Source: Novipirellula caenicola
GTDB taxonomy: Bacteria > Planctomycetota > Planctomycetia > Pirellulales > Pirellulaceae
NCBI RefSeq assembly: GCF_039545035.1
Contig: NZ_BAABRO010000004.1
Coordinates: 532,555-596,554, forward strand
Direction of reading: 5' to 3'
DNA length: 64,000 bases
In this document: piece after piece, positions 1 to 11,581 of the stretch
Position numbering within the stretch: position 1 is the stretch's first letter
Layout of the letters: the number at the start of each line of letters is the position of its first letter
Notes under the pieces: generated by a model
The model's input: the letters and a program-made list of their open reading frames with translations, nothing else
What the model was told of the DNA's origin: nothing
Database searches by the model: none
Position numbers and translations under genes: made by a program

Positions 1-1
1 A

Positions 2-172
2 AACGCTTCGGAAGCATTGAATTTCCATGGCAATGACATCGATTCGAAATACATTGATCTCCACTATTTCGATCACACCTCGGCTGCGCAGGCGATGGAT
101 GGATTGATCGATGTGGTTCCAAACTTTGTCGATTCGGACTTGAAGTCTCCAGAGACACGCCGCGATGAATAA
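2..172 (+). CDS. C-terminal end of an unidentified protein (5' truncated by window edge)
   Basis: An open frame runs from the window edge for 56 codons to a TAA at 170-172. The visible tail is hydrophilic and acidic and ends in SPETRRDE; it has no motif I can assign. The stop overlaps the ATG of the following RND adaptor by 8 bases (ATGAATAA), a spacing typical of translational coupling, so this gene probably belongs to the same operon. It does not look like the end of a TolC-type outer membrane channel, but the piece is too short to exclude anything. Reality of the gene is inferred from the open frame and the overlap only. Confidence 0.5.
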   Translation, partial: NASEALNFHGNDIDSKYIDLHYFDHTSAAQAMDGLIDVVPNFVDSDLKSPETRRDE

Positions 173-1436
173 ATCCCGACCGTCTCGTCCATCGCGTTGG
201 CTTGGGATCATTGGGACCACGATGGCGTGTTTGGCGATCTTGTCCGCTTCGGTCGCCGCGATTGTGGTGATCAATCGCACGGAGCCGACCGCGAAACAGA
301 TCAAAGCCACTCGCAAGTCTGCCGCATTGGTCGAAACCGTCACGGTGGAACGCGGGGATTTTTCGCCCACCTTGCGAGTGCTCGGGACCGTCCAGCCGGC
401 CCAGGAGATCGTGCTAAGCCCTCGCGTGAGCGGCCAAGTGGTCGAGGTGGCTCCGCAATTCTTGCCCGGAGGAAGGGTTCGCAAAGGCGATCTGCTGTTG
501 CGCATCGATCCTGCGGACTTTGAAAACGCGTTATCGATCCAAGAAAGTGAATTGCAACAGGCCGAAGCTTCGCTGCAAATCGAGGAAGGTCGACAAAGCT
601 TGGCGCAAAAAGAGTTGAAGCTGCTCGAGGAAACCATTGATGAAACCAATCGCGATTTGGTGTTACGAGCACCGCAGATCGCGTCGATCCGTGCCGAGGT
701 CAATGCGGCCAAAGCGGCGGTGGAAAGGGCGAAGTTGGACCTGGCTCGGTCGAGTGTCTTTGCACCATTTGACGCCCAGGTCATCTCGCGGTCGGTCAAT
801 GTTGGCTCGCAAGTGTCGCCTGGCGACGAACTTGCACAACTCGTCGGTATCGATGAATATTGGATCGCGGCTGCGGTTCCGGTTCGCAGTCTGCGTTGGA
901 TTCAGTTCCCCACGTCCGACGAGCAAGGGTCGATGGTGACACTGGAAAATCCAGATGCTTGGCCCGTGGGGACCCAGAAACAAGCTCGTGTGGCGCGAAT
1001 GATTGGCACGGTCGATGACCGCACGCGTTTGGCTCAAGTGCTGGTGACGGTAACGGATCCATTGGGAGAAACCACCGACACGCCACCGCTGATTCTGCAG
1101 TCGTTGATTGAAGTGCAAATTGAAGGGCGACCGATCGAGGACGTGGTTCGTCTCGAGCGTCGGTATGTGCGTGAGAACGATACGGTTTGGGTTATGAAGG
1201 AGGGGCAGTTGCAAATTCGCGACACCGAAGTGCTGTTTCGTGACGCGGATTATGCTTACATCAGCGACGGGCTGCAAAATGGTGATGAGGTTGTCACGAC
1301 CACCTTGGCGACGGTGGCGGAAGGGGTAGGGCTTCGCAAAATCACTGATGATTCTGATGCGGGTTCACCACGCGACCAGACAAGCGACGCCGACGTCCCC
1401 ACCGGCAGCGAGACCAGTGAGGGTGCTGCAGAGTGA
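165..1436 (+). CDS. RND efflux periplasmic adaptor (membrane fusion protein, HlyD/AcrA type)
   Basis: Adaptor subunit that would link an inner-membrane RND pump to an outer-membrane channel. The 423-residue product has an N-terminal hydrophobic anchor at about residues 13-34. A lipoyl/barrel-sandwich half follows at 55-105 ([15 protein letters not shown], then [14 protein letters not shown]), then a long Gln/Glu-rich coiled coil at 110-195, and the return half-motif near 200-225 ([19 protein letters not shown]). Beta-barrel and membrane-proximal domains follow, and the last 30 residues are a hydrophilic Asp/Ser/Glu tail. The stop TGA overlaps the GTG start of the permease gene, so the two are translationally coupled. 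Substrate cannot be read from the sequence. Family assignment is firm. Confidence 0.92.
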   Translation: MNKSRPSRPSRWLGIIGTTMACLAILSASVAAIVVINRTEPTAKQIKATRKSAALVETVTVERGDFSPTLRVLGTVQPAQEIVLSPRVSGQVVEVAPQFLPGGRVRKGDLLLRIDPADFENALSIQESELQQAEASLQIEEGRQSLAQKELKLLEETIDETNRDLVLRAPQIASIRAEVNAAKAAVERAKLDLARSSVFAPFDAQVISRSVNVGSQVSPGDELAQLVGIDEYWIAAAVPVRSLRWIQFPTSDEQGSMVTLENPDAWPVGTQKQARVARMIGTVDDRTRLAQVLVTVTDPLGETTDTPPLILQSLIEVQIEGRPIEDVVRLERRYVRENDTVWVMKEGQLQIRDTEVLFRDADYAYISDGLQNGDEVVTTTLATVAEGVGLRKITDDSDAGSPRDQTSDADVPTGSETSEGAAE

Positions 1437-4400
1437 GTATCGACGAATCGACGCCGAATTTGCAGCGTGGTCCCATCGCATGGATGGCACGCAATTCGAT
1501 TGCCGCCAATCTGCTGATGATCATCTTGCTAGGTGGTGGATTGTGGTCAGCCGCCGTGATGCAAAAAGAGGTTTTTCCGCAGTTTCAACTTGATGTTGTC
1601 GAGGTTTATGTCGGTTATCCCGGTGCTGCGCCGTCGGAAGTCGAGCAGGGGATTTTGCGTCCGATCGAGGAGGCGGTCCGCGGCGTCGAAGGGATCCGCG
1701 AGATCACCAGCGAGGCTCGCGAAGGCCGCGGAGAAGTGCTGATCGAAATCGTAGCCGGATCGCAACGTATGAAAGCGTATCAGGATATTGACCAAGCGAT
1801 CAGTCGCATCCGGACGTTTCCCGAGCAGATCGAGCAACCCGAAGTTCGTCTACAGTCGCAGCAGCAAGAGGTCATGCAAGTTGCACTATATGGACCTGTG
1901 GATATTTGGTCCCTTCGCAAGCTCGCCGAGCAGCTTCGTGACACGTTGCAGGCCAATGACCAGATCACACAAGTGGCATTGCGGCGGGTGCCCGAATACG
2001 TGACCCACGTGGAGATCCCACGCCAGCGGCTGCGACAGTACGGATTAACGCTGCCGGCAGTTGCCGAGATCATTCGCACCGCCAGCCGAGATGTGGCCGC
2101 CGGTTCGGTTCAGACCACTGCGGGCGAAATCTTGTTAAGGGTCAAGGCGAGAAAACAGTGGGCCGAAGAGTTCGCCGGGATCGAAATCGTTTCAGGACGC
2201 TCGGGGCCCTCGGTCACATTGGGTGATATTGCCACCATCCGCGATGGTTTCGAGGAGGTTGGTTTTCATTCTCAGTTCAGTCAAACGCCTTCGGTCGAGC
2301 TCGACGTTTTTCGAGTCGGATCTCAATCGCCGATCGACGTGGCCAACGCGGTCCAAGAAACCATGCTCGAATTCGAATCGGTTCTGCCGCCTGGCGTGAA
2401 ATGGCGAATCGACAGCAACAATGCGGATGAGTTCCGTCGACGGCTTTTCCTGGTCTTAGAAAATGCGGTCATGGCGGTCGGCATTGTGTTGTTGATCCTG
2501 GCGTTGTTTTTAGAATTCCGCCTGGCATTCTGGGTGATGATGGGAATGGCCGTCTCATTCATCGGAGGCGTGTTGTTGTTACCAGCGGTTGACGTCAGTA
2601 TCAACATGATCTCGCTGTTCGGTTTTCTGGTGGTGTTAGGAATCGTCGTCGACGACGCGGTGGTGGTCGGAGAGAACGTTTACGAGAAACGTCAAGCCAG
2701 CGGAGACAACGAGCTTGCGGCAATCGAGGGGACTCGCGAGGTGGCGGGGCCGGTCACGTTCAGCATCCTGACCAACATTGTTGCCTTCGTGCCGTTGATG
2801 TTTATTCCAGGTGAGACCGGAAAATTCTGGGCACCGTTACCGGTCGTCGTGATCATCGTATTGTCGCTGTCACTTGTCGAGTCATTGTTCATCTTGCCAG
2901 CGCACTTAGCGCATGTACGTAAGGCAGGCAGACGGCGGCACGGATTAGGGGCTCGGCTTCATTATTTGCAACAACGCTTCAGCCGGTGGTTCAATCGAGT
3001 CGTCGAGTTTGTTTTTGGTCCGATCCTAAACCTCTGTCTGCGGTTTCGTTATGTCACCACGTGTACGGCGGTCGGTTTGTTCATGGTCATCGTGGGTTAC
3101 GCGACAAGCTCGCACATGGGCATGATTCTGATGCCCACAGTATCGGCAGACGAGATCGAAGCGGGGGTTCGCATGCCGGTCGGTACAACGCAAGATCAAG
3201 CGGCCGAAATCGCAGACGCGGTCACTCGAGCTAGTTTGCGAATGTTTGACGAGCACAATCTTTACGAGGTTGCCGAAGGCATCAAAACGAATGTTCGCGG
3301 CCAGGATTTTATCGATGTCGAAATCGTGCTGAAGCCGCCGGACGAACGAGACATGACGGCCGACGAAGTCATTGAATTGTGGCGAGATTCGATCGGCGAT
3401 TTGCCGGGGGTCAATCAAGTCACGTTCGAGGCGGAAAGTGGTCCCGGCGGACATCGCCAAGATATCAGCGTCGATCTCAGCCATAGCGACATCGCAGTGC
3501 TAGAGAAAGCGGCTCAGGCATTCGTCGAACGGGTCAAACTTTACTCCAACGCTCGCGATATCGGCGACAACTACAACAAAGGCAAGGCTCAGTACGATTT
3601 CCGGCTTCGCCCCGAAGGACGCGCCCTTGGACTGACCGACGAAGAGCTCGGAGATCAATTGCGAGGTGCCTTCTTTGGTTCGTTGGCTCTGCGGCTGTTG
3701 CGAGGGACCAACGAGATCGAAGTTCGTGTGAAGTTGCCCGAAGATCAACGCGAAGACATTTACCACTTGGAAGACTTAGTCATTCGCACGCCATCGGGCG
3801 CCGAGGTGCCGTTGTTGGATGTTGCCGAAGTCGAAAAGAACGTGGCTTTTTCGTCGATCAACCGGCGTGACGGCCGCCGCGTCATCAATGTCTCGATGGA
3901 TGTCGAACCCAAACGTGCGGTGACGCAAGTGATCGATGCGCTGCGAAACACCGAGCTGCCTCGTTTGCGTGAAGATTTTCCTGGGATCACGTGGACGTTC
4001 GAAGGAAGCGATGCGGAGATGCGTCGCGCGACTGCTTCGCTATGGGGTTCCTTTGGGTTGGCGTTGGCCGTGATCTATTCGCTGTTAGCGATTGCATTTC
4101 GCGGTTACATTCAGCCGTTGATTGTATTGGTGGCGATTCCGTTTGGTATCGTCGGTGCCGTTTTAGGACACATTGTGCTTGGCTATGATTTGTCGTTGGT
4201 CAGTTTTATGGGCGTGATCGCGCTTTCGGGCGTCGTCATCAACGATTCGTTGATCATGATCGACTACGCCAATCGCCGACGCAGCCAGTGTTCTGCGTTC
4301 GAGGCGATCACACAGGCGGGATTGCGCCGTTTCCGGCCAATCATGCTGACCACCTTGACGACGTTCGGTGGGTTGATGCCTCTGATTTTCGAAAAGTCGC

Positions 4401-4540
4401 TTCAAGCCCAATACATCATTCCGATGGCGATCTCGCTCGGCTTCGGGATCTTGTTCTCAACCGCGATCATTTTGGTCCTGGTGCCGTGCCTGTATCTGAT
4501 CCTGGAAGACATTCGCTCCCTGCGTTACAAGTCGGCGTAG
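1433..4540 (+). CDS. RND family efflux permease (AcrB/MexF-like)
   Basis: Proton-driven inner-membrane pump, 1035 residues, the usual size for the family. Membrane segments are visible at about 22-44, 340-365, 370-385, 393-420, 440-500 and again in the second half (540-560, 870-1020), with two large periplasmic loops, which is the duplicated RND fold. The proton-relay pair Asp-Asp falls at residues 407-408 within [11 protein letters not shown], the same positions as in E. coli AcrB. The second-half motif that carries Lys in AcrB reads [16 protein letters not shown] here, so that Lys is not conserved. The start is GTG at 1433, overlapping the adaptor stop (GTGA). No outer membrane channel gene lies downstream; the next gene is a convergent sulfatase 34 bases away. 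Confidence 0.93.
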   Translation: MSIDESTPNLQRGPIAWMARNSIAANLLMIILLGGGLWSAAVMQKEVFPQFQLDVVEVYVGYPGAAPSEVEQGILRPIEEAVRGVEGIREITSEAREGRGEVLIEIVAGSQRMKAYQDIDQAISRIRTFPEQIEQPEVRLQSQQQEVMQVALYGPVDIWSLRKLAEQLRDTLQANDQITQVALRRVPEYVTHVEIPRQRLRQYGLTLPAVAEIIRTASRDVAAGSVQTTAGEILLRVKARKQWAEEFAGIEIVSGRSGPSVTLGDIATIRDGFEEVGFHSQFSQTPSVELDVFRVGSQSPIDVANAVQETMLEFESVLPPGVKWRIDSNNADEFRRRLFLVLENAVMAVGIVLLILALFLEFRLAFWVMMGMAVSFIGGVLLLPAVDVSINMISLFGFLVVLGIVVDDAVVVGENVYEKRQASGDNELAAIEGTREVAGPVTFSILTNIVAFVPLMFIPGETGKFWAPLPVVVIIVLSLSLVESLFILPAHLAHVRKAGRRRHGLGARLHYLQQRFSRWFNRVVEFVFGPILNLCLRFRYVTTCTAVGLFMVIVGYATSSHMGMILMPTVSADEIEAGVRMPVGTTQDQAAEIADAVTRASLRMFDEHNLYEVAEGIKTNVRGQDFIDVEIVLKPPDERDMTADEVIELWRDSIGDLPGVNQVTFEAESGPGGHRQDISVDLSHSDIAVLEKAAQAFVERVKLYSNARDIGDNYNKGKAQYDFRLRPEGRALGLTDEELGDQLRGAFFGSLALRLLRGTNEIEVRVKLPEDQREDIYHLEDLVIRTPSGAEVPLLDVAEVEKNVAFSSINRRDGRRVINVSMDVEPKRAVTQVIDALRNTELPRLREDFPGITWTFEGSDAEMRRATASLWGSFGLALAVIYSLLAIAFRGYIQPLIVLVAIPFGIVGAVLGHIVLGYDLSLVSFMGVIALSGVVINDSLIMIDYANRRRSQCSAFEAITQAGLRRFRPIMLTTLTTFGGLMPLIFEKSLQAQYIIPMAISLGFGILFSTAIILVLVPCLYLILEDIRSLRYKSA

Positions 4541-4574
4541 GACGCGTCACGATCTGCGGGGGTGGAACAACCTT

Positions 4575-7500
4575 TCACGGATTGACCTGTGGTTTGGTTG
4601 GTTTGGTTCGCGGCTGCTTCGGTTTCCTCGGCGACCATTCCTCATTTCGTTTTCCGTCGAGGTACCAATCAAAGTATTTTGCCGCTTGGTTGCTCATCGC
4701 TTCGGACTTCAATGCCCAGATTCCAGGGGGCGACTGCGTCTGGGCCCATGCTTCGAGATCCGCTCGCAGCGATGCCGCAATCTCGGGTGTACTTTGTAGC
4801 AAGTTGCGGGTCTCTTGGAAGTCGTTCTCGACGTCAAAAAGGTATTCGCGGTCGTCGCTGCGGAGGTATTTCCATTTTCCTTTTCGGATCGCGGATTGAC
4901 CGAGCCATCGCCAAAACAGGACTTCATGCGGAGCGTCCTGTTTTGCTCCGGTCAGATAGGGCAGCAGGTTGACGCCATCGAGCGCCGGATCATCGGGCAG
5001 ACCAGCGAGAGAACAGGCGGTTGCACCAACGTCTAGCGAGATGACCGGATGCGAATAGACTTGGCCACCCGGAATCGTGCCTTTCCAGTGCACCAAGAAT
5101 GGGACTCGGATCCCGCCTTCGGTCAACATGCCTTTTTCACCATTCATCGGATCGTTCAGCGACCCATCCCATCCGGGACCTCCGCCGGGAGCATCCAACT
5201 TGTGAATTTTCAGTGGTGCGCCGTTGTCGCCGATGACAAAGATCAGCGTGTCCTCGTCAAGTTTGTGCTTTTGCAGCGTTGCCACGATCTGGCCAACGCC
5301 ATCATCAACGGCCGACAGCATCGCTAACGCTTGGCGTCGTCGCTCGGGCATCTTGCCAGGGAATCGGTCAAGGTATTTTTGGGGCGCGTCCAGCGGTACG
5401 TGGGGTGCCCGGCAAGCGAGGTAGAAAAAGAACGGTTGGTCGCGGAATCGATCGATAAAGGAACAAGCGAACTGAGAGATCAAGTCGATGTGATAACCGC
5501 CGCCATGCTGCGGTTGTGGAGCGACGTCTTCGCCCGCCAAATTCATGTTCCAGTGTCCCGGGCCATTGCTGTTCTTGTGGAACACCTTGTCGAATCCGTG
5601 CACGGCGATTGCGTCGGCGTGATTCGGTCCGAGGTGCCATTTGCCAGCCATTCCCGTGGCATAACCGGCTTGCTGCAAACGCTCGGGGATGGTCTGTAGG
5701 GCAGCGAAACGTTTTAACACCTTCGCGTCCTGAAATTGGGGATTGGATTCGAGTCCCCATTTTGTCTGGTATTGCCCGCTGATCAGCCCGCCACGTGACG
5801 GCACACACTGGGGGGCTGTGCAGTAGCCATCGGTCATGCGAACGCCGCCGGTGGCCAGTGCATCGAGGTGTGGCGTTTTCACGTCGTCAAAAACATCTTG
5901 GCAACTTAGGTCGGCGTAGCCGTGGTCATCGGTGAAGATGACAATCACATTGGGTTTCCGTTCACGCCGCGTCGACACGGCAGGTGCCGCTGGCAACTGC
6001 AATTGGTAGTGCGTGGTGTCATTCTCGCCGACCAATCGAATGTCCGAGATTTCCATCTTGCCAGTGCCTCGCGACGGATCGATTCGTACAGCCACCAACG
6101 GGTTCTTCGTTTTGAATCGGATGATGTACTCGTGCGTGCCACCGTCGTGTTGAATGTCAACCACTTGGCTACGCTTGGCGGCAAATGGGCCCATTCCCTG
6201 TTCCTGCCAGTAAAATTGGCCTCTGCCGGACGAGTCCGAAGTCATGGTGAAATGGAACGCAAATGACGAATCGTTGATTGCACTGGGCAGCGAGTGACTG
6301 AGATAGGGATCGCCACCCGTGCTGGTGACAACCAGTGCGCCATTTGAATTCGCCAGAGTGCAGGTGCCGCCGGGCTGCCATCCTGCGATCGGTTTACCGG
6401 GCGGATTCGTTTTCGATTTCTTAGGTCCGTTTGCGCTACCTTTCATTCTCGCTTTCCCTTCGAGTGTCACGTCGTACTTGGACGGATCAAACTTTGGGTT
6501 CGGTAGCGGTCGGACGGCACCCGTCTCGACAAGGTGCTGTTCGATCAGCGCATCCAGTTGGCTGACTCGCTCGGGATACTGATCGGCAAGATTGTTACGC
6601 TCGCCGATATCTTGTTTTAGATTGTAAAGTTTGTAGCGATGCTGGCCATCATCTCCGCTGTGGAACAGACGTATCAGTTTCCAGTCGCCCGCGTGGACGC
6701 TAATCGCAGGAGGCAACCAATCGGGGACGCCAGGCGAATGAGGGAAGTACGTGAAGATGGCTTCGCGATCGAGCGATTTGCCCTGCAGTGCAGGCACGAT
6801 GCTAACGCCGTCGAAATGTTGGTTCGGTTGCGGTTCGATCGAGAGCATTTCCAGCAGCGTTGGATAGAAATCGATGCTCTGAATGATCTCGTCGCTTCGC
6901 GAACCCGGTGAAACCGTTCCGGGGTGGACCACGATTGCCGGCCCGCGTACGCCTCCTTCGTACATCGTTGCCTTTCCACCGCGTAGCGGTGCGTTGCTGG
7001 TTGCCGAGGTGCCATCCACTTCGTTGTACATGTTTCCGCCATTGTCCGAGGCGAAGACGATGATGGTGTTGTCGGCAATGCCAAGTCGATCCAATGTGTC
7101 CAGCAATGTGCCCACCGCGTCATCCATGCTTTCGATCATGGCGGCGTAGGTGGGGCTGCGTTGAGGATCGTTGGGGTCAATTTGTTTTTGATACTTGTCG
7201 ATCAGCGTTTGCTTGGCATCAAACGGCGCATGGACACTGAACATCCAGTAATTCAAAAAGAAGGGCTCGTCCGCGTGTTGTTCCAAAAACGCGACCGCTT
7301 CTTTCGCCATGCGATCCTCGAGATGTTCGTCAGGAATCTGCGGGTCATGGTCAAAATCTTTGAATTTCCATGGCGCGACGTAGCTGCCCGCCGGGCCCGG
7401 GCCCGGATGATGCGGTACATCGACATCGAAGCCATGTTCAAGCGGCGAGTAGGGCTCCGGTCCGAGATGCCACTTTCCAAAGTGGCCGGTGGTATAGCCG

Positions 7501-7934
7501 TTGTCTTTGAGCATTTCGGCCAAGGTATAATACGTGGTATTCAGTCGTGAGACCGATTCAGGAACGGTGGCTTTTTGAGTCGGCGGACCTTGATTCTTGG
7601 CAATCGCGTTGAGGACGACTCGTAGCAAATGGCAATTGGGCGAGGTGATGCCATGACGGGCAGGACTAAGTCCCGTCAAAACACTCGCTCGCGTCGGTGA
7701 ACACAACGGGCTAGAGGAATAAGCACGTGTGAACGTCATGCCGCGTTTCGCCAGTCGCTCAATATTCGGCGTCTTGTAGAACGACGTCGTTCCGTACAGC
7801 GTCGTATCGCTCCAGCCCAGGTCATCCGCCAGAATGAAGACGACATTGGGTTTTGAATCGGCTGCCATACCGGTCACGCTTCCGATGGCGACGGCAATCA
7901 GCGTGTAGAGTGTTTTTTTGACTAGGTTCAACAT
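4575..7934 (-). CDS. secreted double sulfatase: two complete arylsulfatase domains in one polypeptide
   Basis: From the ATG at 7934 (preferred over an in-frame GTG at 7958, because the ATG begins directly at a signal peptide) the product has 1119 residues. A hydrophobic signal covers about 1-24. Sulfatase domain 1 spans about 28-480 with the metal site [10 protein letters not shown] and the formylglycine motif C78-S-P-T-R. A beta-rich, CBM-like stretch follows at about 517-642. Sulfatase domain 2 spans about 660-1095 with [10 protein letters not shown] and the motif C710-V-P-S-R. Both domains keep the downstream GKWHLGP and DNG motifs. Both cysteines should be converted to formylglycine; no maturase gene is in the window. 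Likely periplasmic or exported hydrolysis of sulfated polysaccharide, which is established for planctomycete sulfatases in general. The C-terminal 30 residues are basic and proline-rich. Confidence 0.93.
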   Translation of the reverse strand: MLNLVKKTLYTLIAVAIGSVTGMAADSKPNVVFILADDLGWSDTTLYGTTSFYKTPNIERLAKRGMTFTRAYSSSPLCSPTRASVLTGLSPARHGITSPNCHLLRVVLNAIAKNQGPPTQKATVPESVSRLNTTYYTLAEMLKDNGYTTGHFGKWHLGPEPYSPLEHGFDVDVPHHPGPGPAGSYVAPWKFKDFDHDPQIPDEHLEDRMAKEAVAFLEQHADEPFFLNYWMFSVHAPFDAKQTLIDKYQKQIDPNDPQRSPTYAAMIESMDDAVGTLLDTLDRLGIADNTIIVFASDNGGNMYNEVDGTSATSNAPLRGGKATMYEGGVRGPAIVVHPGTVSPGSRSDEIIQSIDFYPTLLEMLSIEPQPNQHFDGVSIVPALQGKSLDREAIFTYFPHSPGVPDWLPPAISVHAGDWKLIRLFHSGDDGQHRYKLYNLKQDIGERNNLADQYPERVSQLDALIEQHLVETGAVRPLPNPKFDPSKYDVTLEGKARMKGSANGPKKSKTNPPGKPIAGWQPGGTCTLANSNGALVVTSTGGDPYLSHSLPSAINDSSFAFHFTMTSDSSGRGQFYWQEQGMGPFAAKRSQVVDIQHDGGTHEYIIRFKTKNPLVAVRIDPSRGTGKMEISDIRLVGENDTTHYQLQLPAAPAVSTRRERKPNVIVIFTDDHGYADLSCQDVFDDVKTPHLDALATGGVRMTDGYCTAPQCVPSRGGLISGQYQTKWGLESNPQFQDAKVLKRFAALQTIPERLQQAGYATGMAGKWHLGPNHADAIAVHGFDKVFHKNSNGPGHWNMNLAGEDVAPQPQHGGGYHIDLISQFACSFIDRFRDQPFFFYLACRAPHVPLDAPQKYLDRFPGKMPERRRQALAMLSAVDDGVGQIVATLQKHKLDEDTLIFVIGDNGAPLKIHKLDAPGGGPGWDGSLNDPMNGEKGMLTEGGIRVPFLVHWKGTIPGGQVYSHPVISLDVGATACSLAGLPDDPALDGVNLLPYLTGAKQDAPHEVLFWRWLGQSAIRKGKWKYLRSDDREYLFDVENDFQETRNLLQSTPEIAASLRADLEAWAQTQSPPGIWALKSEAMSNQAAKYFDWYLDGKRNEEWSPRKPKQPRTKPTKPQVNP

Positions 7935-8165
7935 AGATGGGGCTCGCGTCAGGGCCACGTTGGGCCGTCACTAAAAGGGGGGCGTCACTAAGCGGGAACG
8001 TCGCTAAGGGAGGATTGGTTGATGCTGTGGTCGTTCTAATGTAGTCTCATTTGACCGTCGAAACCTTGAAGATTGTGCCAGAAACAAGCAGAATCGTGCC
8101 AGGACGCCCGTTTGGCAATTGACGATTAGCCCCGATCCCCATCACTCGCAAAGGCTGCTTCTTCA

Positions 8166-9569
8166 ATGATGTACAACCATGCCCCAACGTTCCGAATTTT
8201 AAGCTGCAGTTTGTTGGCCATTGCTTTGGTCTCGCAGTCGGTTGCAGAGTCACCCCAACGCAAACCTGATATTGTCGTCTATTTAGCCGACGATCTTTCC
8301 GCAGCCGATTTGTCGATTTATGGCGGAACCAATATCGAGACACCCGCGATCAGCCAGTTAGCCGGCGAAGGAATGGTCTTCAACCGGGCCTTTGTCGCTA
8401 GCCCCTCATGTGCTCCGAGCCGAGCGGCATTGCTGACCGGGCTGATGCCAGCTCCTAACGGTGCCGAAGAGAATCACAGTTATCCTCGCAGCGAGGTTTT
8501 ACGTCTGCCGCAACTGCTAAACGAACTGGGGTATCAGACCGCGGCATTTGGCAAAGTGGCGCATTCACGAAGTGTGACCGATTATCATTTCGATACGTTC
8601 GATCGCAAACAGAACATCCCCGAGGTACGCGAGAACGTCAAATCATTTCTCGAGAAGCGTACCGATCCGCGACCGCTTGCGTTGTTTGTCGGGGTGTCGA
8701 ACCCGCATGTCCCGTGGCCAAGCGAATCGACGGTGGATCCCAATTCGATGACGATGCCCCCGCAATTGTTGGACACGCCGCGAACTCGCGTGCAACGCAC
8801 TCGTTATCTTCAAGAAGTCAAAGATTTGGATGCTTACCTGAGCGAACTTCGTGGGCTCACCCAGCGTCATTTGTCCGATCGCACGGTCTTTGTTTTCTCG
8901 AGTGACCATGGTGCGCAATTCCCTTTCGGCAAATGGACGTTGTACGACGAAGGGATTCAGGTTCCGTTGATTGTTTCGTGGCCGGGGGAAATCGAGAAGG
9001 GCTCGCGAACGGACGCCATGGTCAGTTGGGTAGACCTGCTGCCGACGCTGATCGATATCGCCGGGGGTACGATTCCCGAATCGTTGGACGGACGTTCATT
9101 TGCAAAGGTATTGCGTGGTACCGCCGACTCGCATCGCGATCGAATTTTTACGACGCATAGCGGTGACAAGAAGATGAACGTGTATCTAAGTCGGTCAATT
9201 CGAAACGATCGCTACAAATTGATCTACAATCCACATCCCGAGTTCGCATTCACCACCCACATCGATTTGTTGCTTCGCGAAACCTCGGGCGACTATTTCA
9301 AAGAATGGACCGACAAAGCGAAAACGGACGCACGTGCCGCGAAGATCGTAGCGAGCTATCACGGCCGGCCCGAGTACGAGTTGTTTGACCTGCAGGCCGA
9401 TCCCGACGAACAAATTAATCTCGCCGGAACACCCGAGTTGGCTGAAGTGCAACAGAAGCTTTCAACCGAATTGAACCATTGGATGAAAGAGCAAGGCGAT
9501 CAGTTGACCGTTTTCCATGAGCCGCTGATGTTGGATGCACCTGAAACCTGGGTGCCTCGCAAAAACTAG
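8166..9569 (+). CDS. secreted sulfatase (iduronate-2-sulfatase-like)
   Basis: Single-domain sulfatase of 467 residues. A signal peptide ends near AES at about residue 28. The metal-binding motif is YLADDLSAADLS (about 39-50) and the formylglycine motif is C82-A-P-S-R. FGKVAHS and SSDHGAQFPFGKWTLYDEG supply the usual later active-site segments. The FGKVxH form, rather than GKWH, is more like the iduronate/choline sulfatase branch. It is divergent from the double sulfatase, with about 230 bases between the two starts, and the two could share a regulatory region. The substrate is not known; a sulfated glycan is the likely class. Confidence 0.9.
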   Translation: MMYNHAPTFRILSCSLLAIALVSQSVAESPQRKPDIVVYLADDLSAADLSIYGGTNIETPAISQLAGEGMVFNRAFVASPSCAPSRAALLTGLMPAPNGAEENHSYPRSEVLRLPQLLNELGYQTAAFGKVAHSRSVTDYHFDTFDRKQNIPEVRENVKSFLEKRTDPRPLALFVGVSNPHVPWPSESTVDPNSMTMPPQLLDTPRTRVQRTRYLQEVKDLDAYLSELRGLTQRHLSDRTVFVFSSDHGAQFPFGKWTLYDEGIQVPLIVSWPGEIEKGSRTDAMVSWVDLLPTLIDIAGGTIPESLDGRSFAKVLRGTADSHRDRIFTTHSGDKKMNVYLSRSIRNDRYKLIYNPHPEFAFTTHIDLLLRETSGDYFKEWTDKAKTDARAAKIVASYHGRPEYELFDLQADPDEQINLAGTPELAEVQQKLSTELNHWMKEQGDQLTVFHEPLMLDAPETWVPRKN

Positions 9570-9684
9570 GTTTGGTTTCGCACGCGTATCGCACCATAAT
9601 TGCTGATGATTCCACGATTCTGCTGCAAATTTGCCGAATCCGGGGCCGATTTGTCAAAGGCGGGGACGACGAACGACGCTGTTC

Positions 9685-11280
9685 TTAATAGTCGACGGCA
9701 AAGACTTGCAGCGGATCCGTTTTGCCTTTGACTCGCTGTGGCGGCAATTCGCGTAGCGTCACTTCCGGCGAGAGTTGATCGGCGGTGCACTGAGTCACAA
9801 TCAGCGAACAACCGAGGTCTTTGGTTAGTGATTCGACTCGCGCGGCGACGTTCACGGTGTCGCCGATGGCGGTGTACTCTTGTCGTTTGGGAGATCCGAT
9901 GCTGCCGACGACCGCGGTGCCGGTATTGATTCCGACGCCGATTTGCAAATCGGGCCATCCCGCTTGCTCGAACAGAGGACGTGATTGGGCAACCCACTGC
10001 AACATGGTCTTTGCGGTTTCCACCGCGCGTTGGGCATGGTGGTCGGACTCCTTTCCGATGCCAAATAATGCCATGAATCCATCGCCCAAAAATTTGTTGA
10101 CCATCCCGCCATGAGCCTCGACGATCTCGACGGCTTCGCGAAAGAACACATTCAGTGCCGTCACGACTTGTTCAGGTGAGTGATGTGACGAAAACCGAGT
10201 GAAGTTGCGAACATCGACAAACATCACCGACACCGACTCTTCACGACCGCTCAAGCGATCGCCGTGGCTCATGATTTGACGAGCGGCTTCTTCTCCCACA
10301 TGTCGGCCGAACGTCTGTTGAAGTTGTTCGCGTTCACGCAGCCCTTGGACCATGTTATTGAATCGCTCGATCAACATGCCAAAATCATCCGCACGCAGCA
10401 GATCGACTCGTGCGGTTAAATCGCCGCTTGCCACTCGCATCGAAGCCAAGTTCAGCTCGTGAATCGGAGTCGCCACCAACTTGGACAACATCACGCTTGA
10501 GATCAATCCAAACAGAATGGCGACCACTCCCACGGCGATGGCGAACCAGGGAGCTCGATGGGCGGCGTCGGGAAGCAGCAAAATCAACACCAGCGAAACC
10601 ACTGGGCTGACCACCGCCGAGAAGATCCACAACACGCCACGGGCGGTGATGTTCAGCGGCACGCCGCCGGGCACCGCTGCGGGATTGTGCTGCTGGAAGA
10701 ATACCGGGAACAGAAATTTTTGAATCGCTAGTTCGACGGCAAAGAAACTATGCGTGACCGCAATCAACGATGCGGTCAAGAAGGACGTGATCAGATGGGC
10801 GACGACGTCACCCGATAACGGTTCAGGAACCGCGTAGAGTGCCGCGGGGAAAACGGGAATGCAACTGAGCCAACCGGTGGCCGCAACCAACAAAAACCAC
10901 CACGGCAAATTCACTATCCTCTTTTGAGCTTTCTGCAACACGTTGGCGTCCACGGCATCGCCCGCGATCAACGCGTTGTGCACCGGCCGCAACCAAATCA
11001 ACGGCGTGACAAAACAGACGACTGCCATCGGATAGACAAGCAGATTGAACCACTGCCAACATTCCCTGAAGCGGGTCATTTGAGCGGTCGATAGCAGCGG
11101 TTCGACTTGCACGTGGTTGTAAGCAATGTTGAAAACGCTGCCGATCGCGTTGGCAATCAGCGGTGACAATCCGACAACGACCAAACCGTAACGCTGAAAG
11201 AAGCTCCAGCGAGCGGTCGTGCCATCGACGTCATCGTGATCGAGTGAGGTCGATGGGTCAGAGGAGTGTCGTTTTAACAT
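9685..11280 (-). CDS. membrane-bound adenylate/guanylate cyclase (class III) with HAMP domain
   Basis: Makes cAMP or cGMP. The 531-residue protein has six probable membrane segments between residues 30 and 265. A HAMP domain follows at about 264-318 (ending ADDFGMLIERFNNMV), a short signalling linker (QQTFGRHVGEEAARQI), and a class III catalytic domain at about 348-531. The two metal-binding aspartates are visible at D356 (FVDVRNF) and D400 (KFLGDGFMALFG), and GVGINTGTAVVGSIGS and YTAIGDTVNVAARVE supply the remaining core. The purine-specifying residues cannot be fixed without alignment, so cAMP versus cGMP is open. There is no obvious extracytoplasmic ligand domain. Convergent with the upstream sulfatase (115 bases apart). 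Confidence 0.9.
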   Translation of the reverse strand: MLKRHSSDPSTSLDHDDVDGTTARWSFFQRYGLVVVGLSPLIANAIGSVFNIAYNHVQVEPLLSTAQMTRFRECWQWFNLLVYPMAVVCFVTPLIWLRPVHNALIAGDAVDANVLQKAQKRIVNLPWWFLLVAATGWLSCIPVFPAALYAVPEPLSGDVVAHLITSFLTASLIAVTHSFFAVELAIQKFLFPVFFQQHNPAAVPGGVPLNITARGVLWIFSAVVSPVVSLVLILLLPDAAHRAPWFAIAVGVVAILFGLISSVMLSKLVATPIHELNLASMRVASGDLTARVDLLRADDFGMLIERFNNMVQGLREREQLQQTFGRHVGEEAARQIMSHGDRLSGREESVSVMFVDVRNFTRFSSHHSPEQVVTALNVFFREAVEIVEAHGGMVNKFLGDGFMALFGIGKESDHHAQRAVETAKTMLQWVAQSRPLFEQAGWPDLQIGVGINTGTAVVGSIGSPKRQEYTAIGDTVNVAARVESLTKDLGCSLIVTQCTADQLSPEVTLRELPPQRVKGKTDPLQVFAVDY

Positions 11281-11581
11281 TCCTCACTCTTTCCGGTGGG
11301 AAGCGGCGCCAAGGGTGTGAAAATTTTAGAGGCTTTTGTCAACGTTGCCTTGACCGTCATCTTGAGCGATCGAGCGTCGCAACGCAAATTCGCGAGGGGG
11401 TGTCGGTAGGAGCTAATTCCGCGTAGGCTTCGTTTTTGCACATTTTTCACGTAGGAACGTCGGCTGGACGCTCGGCATCATCGCAGAGGCAAATTCGGTG
11501 GCACGAACGATCAACCACAATGCGAGCCGCGATGTTCCTTGGTTTGACGTTGCTTACAAACGGCGATAAGGCGGGGATGGC
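11281..11581. other. intergenic region between divergent genes, no gene seen
   Basis: About 300 bases separate the cyclase start from the next plus-strand gene. Short open frames here have no recognisable motif and no good ribosome-binding site. It presumably holds the promoters of the two divergent genes, but I see no convincing -35/-10 pair. Confidence 0.4.

Noticed and set aside
4288..4899. 203-codon plus-strand frame across the end of the RND permease and the sulfatase end
   Set aside because: Lies over two well-supported genes in other frames, with shadow-type composition.
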